From Arthrobacter pascens (GTDB lineage Bacteria > Actinomycetota > Actinomycetes > Actinomycetales > Micrococcaceae), in NCBI RefSeq assembly GCF_017052465.1, contig NZ_JAFHKT010000138.1, forward strand, positions 30,447 to 94,446: DNA of 64,000 bases, read 5' to 3'. Of the stretch, positions 58,559-64,000 are shown piece by piece. Numbering within the stretch: the stretch's first letter is position 1; every line of letters starts with the position of its first letter. Made by a program: the position numbers and the translations under genes. Below the pieces are notes generated by a model. That model was not told where the DNA came from, did no database searches, and saw only the letters and a program-made list of their open reading frames with translations.

Positions 58559-60112
58559 ATGTCCTGGCGACGAATGAAGGTGGTGGGCGCATCGCTCGCC
58601 ACTGTTTTGATGATGGCGGGTTGCGCCGGACAGGGTGCACCGAGCAGCCCGACGCCGGAGCACCCGGTGAAAGTGGTGGGGCCATTTGAGCTTCACAGCC
58701 TGGACCCGTCAACGGCAGGAGGCTTCTTCACGCGCCTGCAGGTGGCCGAGACCCTGGTTGATGCCGATACACAGGGCAACCTCCAGCCGGGGCTGTCTAC
58801 CCGCTGGGATGCCTCTGCCGACGGGCTCTCGTGGCGGTTCACGCTTCGTCCGGATGCCCTCTTCCATGATGGAACGGCGGTGACTGCAGATGCCGTCGCT
58901 TCCGCGTTGCAGGCGGCCAGGGCGAAAGGCGGAACGCCGCTGTCCACCGCTCCCGTCACGACCATCACCGCTGACGGCGGGACGGTCCGCGTGGACCTGG
59001 CGAAGAAGTTCGCACCGCTGGCCGCCGTGCTGGCCCACACCGGCACGCAGATTCTCGCCCCCAGCTCCTACGGACCGGGCAACGCCGTCACCAAGGTGGT
59101 GGGCTCCGGCCCCTACAGGATCGAGCGGCTGGAACAGCCGGCCAATATCGAACTGACGGCCTTCGAAAAATGGCAGGGCAGGAAGCCGGCCATCTCCAAA
59201 GTCCAGTACCAGGCGGCGGGAAGGGCGGAGAGCCGCACCCTGATGGCCGAGAGCGGGCAGGCGGATGTCACGTTTGGCATAGACCCGACCAGCCTGCAAC
59301 GGCTCGAGAGGGCCAGCAAGGTGACCATCGAAGATGTCACGCTTCCCCGCACGATTTTGCTCAAAGTCAATTCAGGGCACGAAATCCTTGGCGATGTACG
59401 CGTTCGGCGCGCGCTAAGCATGGCCCTGGACCGCGAATCGATGGCTACAGCAGTGCTCCGGGATCCCGAGATGGCGGCCACCCAGCTGTTTCCGCCCTCC
59501 CTCCCGGCATGGCACCAACACTCCGTCACCCCGCTGACGCACGATCCTTCCGGTGCACGCGGGCTGCTTGCCCAGGCCGGGTGGCACCCCGGCGACGATG
59601 GCACTCTGGAACGGAACGGCAAGAAATTCACCGTCTCGCTGCGCACATTCCCGGACCGCCCGGAGCTGCCCATCCTTGCCACTGCCATTCAGGCAAAGCT
59701 GAAGGGCCTGGGGATCGCCCTCGATGTGAAGGTGGGAAACTCCAGTGAGATCCCGGCCGGTCACCAGGACGGTTCACTTGAATTTGGTCTCTACGCCCGC
59801 AACTATGCCCTCGTGCCCGACGCGCTGGTGACCCTGGCCGACGACTTCGGAGCCGACGGTGCGGACTACGGTGCAATGGGCTGGAACAACGCAATACTGA
59901 CTTCAACGCTGAACACCATGGCCAGCGGATCCGATCCCGGCGGTCAGCCGGACGGACGCCGCAAGGTGACCGAGATCCTGCAGAGCGAACTGCCGGTAAT
60001 TCCGGTGGCCTGGTACCGCCAGAGCGCCGTCGTCAGCAAACGCGTGGAGGGGCTCAGCCTTGACCCTCTCGAGCGTTCGTGGCGGCTCACCGACCTGATC
60101 TGGGCGAAGTAA
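58559..60112 (+). CDS. ABC transporter substrate-binding lipoprotein (SBP family 5)
   Basis: 517 residues from ATG 58559; an ATG 48 nt upstream would overlap the metal box. Lipoprotein signal VVGASLATVLMMAGC with the lipobox Cys (LMMAGCAG). Family 5 body: ETLVDADTQGNLQPGLSTRWDASADGLSWRFTLRPDALFHDGTAVTADAVASALQAA, VGSGPYRIERL, VRRALSMALDRESMATAV. Family 5 proteins bind peptides, nickel, heme or metal-opine complexes. With the Zur/Fur-like box, uptake of a metal-ligand complex (zinc or nickel metallophore, CntA/NikZ-like) is the most likely role. First gene of a four-gene operon. Confidence 0.9.
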   Translation: MSWRRMKVVGASLATVLMMAGCAGQGAPSSPTPEHPVKVVGPFELHSLDPSTAGGFFTRLQVAETLVDADTQGNLQPGLSTRWDASADGLSWRFTLRPDALFHDGTAVTADAVASALQAARAKGGTPLSTAPVTTITADGGTVRVDLAKKFAPLAAVLAHTGTQILAPSSYGPGNAVTKVVGSGPYRIERLEQPANIELTAFEKWQGRKPAISKVQYQAAGRAESRTLMAESGQADVTFGIDPTSLQRLERASKVTIEDVTLPRTILLKVNSGHEILGDVRVRRALSMALDRESMATAVLRDPEMAATQLFPPSLPAWHQHSVTPLTHDPSGARGLLAQAGWHPGDDGTLERNGKKFTVSLRTFPDRPELPILATAIQAKLKGLGIALDVKVGNSSEIPAGHQDGSLEFGLYARNYALVPDALVTLADDFGADGADYGAMGWNNAILTSTLNTMASGSDPGGQPDGRRKVTEILQSELPVIPVAWYRQSAVVSKRVEGLSLDPLERSWRLTDLIWAK

Positions 60113-60128
60113 GCGCGGAGAACCGGTC

Positions 60129-61118
60129 ATGAACTTAACAACGTCCCTTCATCGGTCCCCCGCAGGTCCGGTCCTGCGCGTCCTGCGACAGCGCGCCCTC
60201 CAAGCGGCCGCCGTTGCATTGCTCGTCTCGACGGCGTGCTTCGCCATCGTCCAAAGCCTGCCCGGGGATTTAGCCTTCCGCATCGCCGCCGGCCGCTACG
60301 GCTACGACCAGGTAACCGCCGCGTCCGCAGACACAGTCCGCGCCGAACTGGGGCTGGATCGCCCGGCGTGGCAGCAGTTCCTCGACTGGACCGGCGACCT
60401 CTTTACCCTGAACCTGGGTACGTCCCTCGTCACCGGAACCAGCGTCGCCGGCGAACTGGGCCTATATCTTTGGAGCAGCCTGCAGCTCGCCGCGGCGGCG
60501 CTCGTCCTGGCCTTGGCCCTGGGAGTGGCAGGCGGAGCTCTGGCTGCATGCCGGCCCGGCGGTGTCCTGGACCGGCTCACCACGCTGTGGGTTTCAGGCT
60601 CACGGGCTCTGCCGCCCTTCCTGCTCGGCCTGCTCCTGATTCTGGTGTTCTCGGTTCACCTTGGCGTGCTGCCGGCGGCGGGCCACGGCGAAACGCGCAG
60701 CATCGTGCTCCCTGCCGCGACCCTCGCCGTCGGACTCTCCGGCCTTTTTGCCCGGGTGACCCGCGACGCGGTCGCAGACGTCCGGCAATCGGACTATGTC
60801 CGGTTCGCGGCAGCCAAAGGACTCGGCGGCCGAATGGTTTTCCTCCGCCACATCCTCAGGAATACCGGCGTCACGTTGATTTCCTACGTCGGAGTACAAA
60901 TGCTGATCCTCATCGAAGGTGTCGTCATCGTCGAAAGCCTCTTCGCCTGGCCCGGACTGGGACACGCCCTTGTGCACGCGATCTTCTGGCGCGACCTCCC
61001 CATGATCCAGGCAACTGCGCTGGCCCTGGCACTCCTCGTGGTCGCCCTCAACACCGCAGTGGATCTGGGCGCAGTTGCCCTCGATCCCCGTCCGCGCCAC
61101 CGGGAGTTCGTCCTGTGA
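60129..61118 (+). CDS. ABC importer permease 1 (DppB/NikB-like)
   Basis: 329 residues from ATG 60129. LLVSTACFAIVQSLPGDLAFRIAAGRYGYDQVTA and the later EAA-type loop (SDYVRFAAAKGLGGRMVFLRHILRNTGVTL) plus VESLFAWPGLGHALVHAIFWRDLPMIQ are the DppB-type permease signatures. About six membrane segments. Its stop overlaps the next gene's GTG start (GTGA). Confidence 0.93.
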   Translation: MNLTTSLHRSPAGPVLRVLRQRALQAAAVALLVSTACFAIVQSLPGDLAFRIAAGRYGYDQVTAASADTVRAELGLDRPAWQQFLDWTGDLFTLNLGTSLVTGTSVAGELGLYLWSSLQLAAAALVLALALGVAGGALAACRPGGVLDRLTTLWVSGSRALPPFLLGLLLILVFSVHLGVLPAAGHGETRSIVLPAATLAVGLSGLFARVTRDAVADVRQSDYVRFAAAKGLGGRMVFLRHILRNTGVTLISYVGVQMLILIEGVVIVESLFAWPGLGHALVHAIFWRDLPMIQATALALALLVVALNTAVDLGAVALDPRPRHREFVL

Positions 61119-61939
61119 ACACTTCCTTTACTGCAACCAGTCCCGGCACCGCCGTCAGGGCCAGCGCCGTCCAGCTCATGGCCACAACCCTGCTGGCCAT
61201 GCTGGTGCTCTTCGCCGTCGTCGGCCCGCTGGTCTGGCCCGACCACGCCTCCCAAGACCTGTCCCGGTTCCTGCAAGCACCCAGCCTTGCTGAACCGCTG
61301 GGCCGCGACCATCTTGGGAGGAGCGTCATCGCCCGTCTGGCCCACGCCACCCAACTATCCTTGCTGATGGCCGTTCTGTGCGTGGCGACGGCCCTGCTCG
61401 CCGGAACACTTGCAGGTATCCTTGCGGCCTGGCGGGGAGGCTGGATTGACACGGTCCTCCATGGCCTGTCCGAGGCGTTCATCGCGCTTCCCGCCCTCCT
61501 CGTGGTCCTCATTTTCTCGGCCATCGCCAATGGTGACCTGTGGACCCTCTATCTGGGACTGGCCATGGCACAGTGGGTGGAATATTTCCGCATGGTGCGC
61601 GCCCGCAGCGGAGTGCTGCTCGCCGGGCCGGCCGTCGAGGCGGCCGGCATGCTCAAACTGGGTACCGTTCACATCATCCGCCGTCACCTCTGGCCCGAAC
61701 TGCGGCCCCTGCTGACGGCCATGGCTACCTTCGGCATCGGATCGTCGATCCTCGCACTGTCCACCCTTGGATTCGTCGGGGTTGGCGTCCGCCCGCCCAC
61801 CCCGGAACTGGGGCTGATGATTACCGAGGCGTTCCCCTACTACCACGAGGCCCCCTGGATGTCCCTCGCCCCCGTCCTGATACTCACCACCATTCTGACC
61901 GGGCTCCTCAGCCTGCGGAGCAAGGAGGCCCACCGATGA
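61115..61939 (+). CDS. ABC importer permease 2 (DppC/NikC-like)
   Basis: 274 residues from GTG 61115, overlapping the previous stop. VQLMATTLLAMLVLFAVVGPLVWPDHASQDLSRFLQAPSLAEPLGRDHLGRSVIARLAHATQLSLLMAVLCVATALLAGTLAGILAAWRGG is the DppC pattern (LGTDxxGRD-like LGRDHLGRSV). The EAA loop lies in VRARSGVLLAGPAVEAAGMLKLGTVHIIRRHLWPEL. Completes the membrane part of the importer. Confidence 0.93.
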   Translation: MNTSFTATSPGTAVRASAVQLMATTLLAMLVLFAVVGPLVWPDHASQDLSRFLQAPSLAEPLGRDHLGRSVIARLAHATQLSLLMAVLCVATALLAGTLAGILAAWRGGWIDTVLHGLSEAFIALPALLVVLIFSAIANGDLWTLYLGLAMAQWVEYFRMVRARSGVLLAGPAVEAAGMLKLGTVHIIRRHLWPELRPLLTAMATFGIGSSILALSTLGFVGVGVRPPTPELGLMITEAFPYYHEAPWMSLAPVLILTTILTGLLSLRSKEAHR

Positions 61940-63390
61940 GCATGCGCGTAAACAACCTGACGGTAACCTTCGCAGACAAAGTCCTGGCCGACGTCGCCGG
62001 CCTCACCTTCGAGCGCGGCAGACCGGTCACGATCGTTGGCGAAAGCGGTTCGGGAAAGTCGCTGCTGGCCCATGCGATCATGGGAACCCTCCCGGCCAGC
62101 CTCACGGCGCGGGGCAGCCTGCACATGGACGGCACGACATACGACCTGGAAGACCGGACGAACCGGCGCAGCCTTTGGGGCCGGACCATGTCCCTCCTGC
62201 CCCAGGAACCCGTGCTCGCCCTTGACCCCACAATGCGCACCCGGGAACAGGTGGCCGAGGGCGCCGGCACGTTCAGGACCGACAAACGGGCAGCACTGCA
62301 CACAGCAACCACGCTGCTGGGCTCCCTCGGCCTGGGACCGGCAGCCGGTGCATTCCCGCACACCCTCTCGGGCGGCATGGCCCAACGGGTCGCGTTCGCC
62401 GCGGCCACCATCGGCAACGCCCGCGTGCTGATAGCCGATGAACCATCCAAGGGCCTGGACGAACGTGCCCGCGCCGAGCTGGCTTCCCTTTTGCAACGGC
62501 ACGTTGACGGGGGCGGAATTTTGATCACCATCACCCACGACCTGGACCTTGCGCGGGAACTTGGCGGCGACGTCCTGGTCATGAAAAACGCCCACATCGT
62601 AGAAACAGGCCCGGCTGCGGCGGTTCTACAGAATCCCGCGCATCCCTACACCCGCCGGCTACTGGCAGCCGAGCCGGCGAACTGGAACCACAGCTGGACA
62701 CGGGGCGGGGCATCAATCGAAACAACCGGCGACCCCCTCATCACCGCAGACGGGCTCACCAAAACCTACGGCCGGCAACGGCTCTTTTCCGGCCTGTCCC
62801 TCAGCGTGCACCAGGGGGAACGGGTCTCGCTGAGCGGTCCCAGCGGCAGCGGCAAAACGACACTCGGCAACGTCCTGCTGCGGCTGCTTCCGCCGGACTC
62901 CGGACGCGTACACCACGCTGACGAGCTCCGCGGAGGCCGGCTTCAAAAGCTCTACCAGGACCCCGCTCTGGCGTTCGCTCCCGGCGCCGCCCTGCGGCAC
63001 TCTTTCGGAGACGTCATCCGCCGTCACCGGCTGGACCCCGCACGACTCGAGGAGTTCATGGCCTCGCTGCGCCTGTCCCCCGCACTGCTCGAACGAATGC
63101 CCGGCCAAGTCTCTGGCGGCGAATTGCAGCGGCTCGCCATCATCCGGTCCATGCTGCTCGAACCGGCACTGGTCTTCGCCGACGAACCGACCTCACGTCT
63201 GGACCTCATCACCCAGGAAGAAACCATCACCAGCCTGATGAACCAGGTGGAACGCCACGGCTGCGCACTGATGCTGGTCACCCACGACCGGACCCTCGCC
63301 GACGCCGTCACCCGCCGTCGGGTACGCCTCGGCGTTGACGCTGGTTCCGAGGCAACGCTCACGACACCGGCGCTCAAGACCCCGGCCTGA
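61936..63390 (+). CDS. Fused dual-ATPase ABC component (DppDF-like)
   Basis: 484 residues from ATG 61936, overlapping the permease stop (ATGA); ATG 61942 is an alternative. Two complete nucleotide-binding domains in one chain: first with Walker A GESGSGKS, signature LSGGMAQRVAFA, Walker B VLIADEPSKGLD; second with GPSGSGKTT, VSGGELQRLAIIRS, LVFADEPTSRLD. The RRLLAAEP segment (about 240) is the C-terminal part of domain 1. Fusion of the two ATPases is usual in metal/opine and nickel systems of Gram-positives. Last gene of the operon; a terminator follows. Confidence 0.94.
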   Translation: MSMRVNNLTVTFADKVLADVAGLTFERGRPVTIVGESGSGKSLLAHAIMGTLPASLTARGSLHMDGTTYDLEDRTNRRSLWGRTMSLLPQEPVLALDPTMRTREQVAEGAGTFRTDKRAALHTATTLLGSLGLGPAAGAFPHTLSGGMAQRVAFAAATIGNARVLIADEPSKGLDERARAELASLLQRHVDGGGILITITHDLDLARELGGDVLVMKNAHIVETGPAAAVLQNPAHPYTRRLLAAEPANWNHSWTRGGASIETTGDPLITADGLTKTYGRQRLFSGLSLSVHQGERVSLSGPSGSGKTTLGNVLLRLLPPDSGRVHHADELRGGRLQKLYQDPALAFAPGAALRHSFGDVIRRHRLDPARLEEFMASLRLSPALLERMPGQVSGGELQRLAIIRSMLLEPALVFADEPTSRLDLITQEETITSLMNQVERHGCALMLVTHDRTLADAVTRRRVRLGVDAGSEATLTTPALKTPA

Positions 63391-63392
63391 CG

Positions 63393-63438
63393 ACGACGGA
63401 CCCTCCGGAACGGGTTCCGGAAGGCCCGTCGTGCTTTT
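63393..63438 (+). terminator. Rho-independent-like terminator after the ABC importer operon
   Basis: ACGACGGACCCTCCGGAAC (63393-63411) pairs with GTTCCGGAAGGCCCGTCGT (63414-63432) with two mismatches, giving a stem of about 17 bp, followed by GCTTTTC. It starts three bases after the stop codon and serves as terminator for the operon; the convergent gene at 63472 may share it. Confidence 0.88.
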
Positions 63439-63471
63439 CTGTCTCAACTGGGGCGCAGGTTCGGCGGTGGC

Positions 63472-64000
63472 TCAGCCTGCCGGTTTCAGGGCGGTGCGCC
63501 AGGCGGCGACGGCTTTGGAGCTGCTGAAGGTCCAGGTGGCGGTGCCGGTGGCGCCGGCGGCGGGCTGGGTCCGGTCGGCTTGTTCGGCGACCTGGCCGCC
63601 GCTGGTTTCGAAGCGTTCGGTCCAGCCGGTGGGCGCGGTGGTCCCGGGGGTGGAGCTGTCGAAGCCGAGGCCGCCGATCAGCAGCGCGTTGGTGCTGGCC
63701 GTGGTGACGCTGCCGACGGTGATGCTGGTGGCCGAGAACGTGGCGTTGACGGCGGTGGCGACGGTGCTGTCCAGCGGCGTGGTGGTGTTCACACCGGTGT
63801 AGGCGCTGATGCCGCCGCCCCACTTCACCGCCGTGCTCAGCGTCCAGGTGTACGTGGCCGGGTCGGAGGAGCCGGCCACCCGGTAGTACGCGAAGACCCG
63901 CGCCCCGCTGCCGATGTTCAGCCCGTTGGTGATCGCGGTCCAGCCGGCCGGGACGGTGGTGGTGGGGTTCTTGTCCGCGGTGAAGGAGGCGACCAGCACG
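63472..64000 (-). CDS. C-terminal part of a large secreted repeat protein (partial)
   Basis: About 175 residues at the 3' end of a gene whose start lies beyond the right edge; the frame is open to the border. Sequence GWTAITNGLNIGSGARVFAYYRVAGSSDPATYTWTLSTAVKWGGGISAYTGVNTTTPLDS followed by ATFSATSITVGSVTTASTNALLIGGLGFDSSTPGTTAPTGWTERFETSGGQVAEQADRTQPAAGATGTATWTFSSSKAVAAWRTALKPAG. Thr/Ser-rich, jelly-roll-like domain seen in secreted actinobacterial proteins with fibronectin or lectin domains. Probably extracellular. The rest cannot be judged. Confidence 0.6.
   Translation of the reverse strand, partial: VLVASFTADKNPTTTVPAGWTAITNGLNIGSGARVFAYYRVAGSSDPATYTWTLSTAVKWGGGISAYTGVNTTTPLDSTVATAVNATFSATSITVGSVTTASTNALLIGGLGFDSSTPGTTAPTGWTERFETSGGQVAEQADRTQPAAGATGTATWTFSSSKAVAAWRTALKPAG

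Overview
The window is high-GC DNA with dense, often 1-4 nt overlapping operons (ATGA/GTGA/TAATG junctions), frequent GTG starts and Tat-type and lipoprotein signals. Gene content (Rpf-type LysM/NlpC-P60 protein under a ydaO-type riboswitch, MHS transporters, a type III PKS operon, helicase-associated-domain proteins) points to an actinobacterium of the Micrococcaceae, probably Arthrobacter, Pseudarthrobacter or a relative. No rRNA, tRNA, insertion sequence or CRISPR array was seen.

Layout. 1-7.3 kb: housekeeping genes (NfeD, RlmA-like methyltransferase, S9 peptidase, peptide deformylase) followed by a three-gene type III polyketide operon (PKS, methyltransferase, FAD monooxygenase). 7.8-22.9 kb: two catabolic blocks facing away from each other. 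The left block is a six-gene minus-strand operon (MHS transporter, Gfo/Idh dehydrogenase, OYE-type flavoenzyme, TIM-barrel protein, aldo-keto reductase, KstD-like flavoprotein) next to an IclR regulator. The right block is a plus-strand operon (YciI, zinc ADH, KstD-like flavoprotein, MHS transporter) behind a LysR regulator. 22.9-29.1 kb: hydrolase, two RibD-C/DHFR-like reductases, an acetyltransferase and a large secreted SBBP beta-propeller protein. 29.3-41.1 kb: a fumarase/aspartase-family lyase + SLC13 transporter + LacI operon with two LacI-type palindromes over its promoter, then an amidohydrolase/ornithine-cyclodeaminase/GntR operon and a divergent amidohydrolase / DUF3100-transporter + deaminase pair, both carrying TTTGGTATACC-type GntR sites. 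41.4-47.4 kb: small hypotheticals, a broken helicase-associated gene, a Tat-exported PhoD phosphatase, a frameshifted NAD(P)H-binding gene and its divergent AraC regulator.

47.5-56.9 kb is the most notable part: a complete streptolysin S-like linear azol(in)e peptide (LAP/TOMM) gene cluster on the minus strand. It starts with a 42-residue precursor gene (56719-56847) whose leader ends in VAPGG, as in SagA, and whose 19-residue core WCCSCCCWCWFNIFSWSVF is rich in Cys, Ser and Trp. It is followed by a strong hairpin, an ABC exporter, a YcaO cyclodehydratase ending in PxPxP, a small membrane protein, a SagC-like partner, two SagB/nitroreductase-like proteins, a CPBP (SagE-like) membrane protease, a degenerate amidohydrolase-like protein, a PadR regulator and a small membrane protein. 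I infer that the product is a Trp-rich poly-azole peptide not described as such in my knowledge.

57.1-64 kb: a c-di-AMP (ydaO) riboswitch and a LysM/NlpC-P60 wall protein, an opine/nickel/peptide-type ABC importer with a Zur/Fur-like box, and the 3' end of a large secreted repeat protein running off the right edge.
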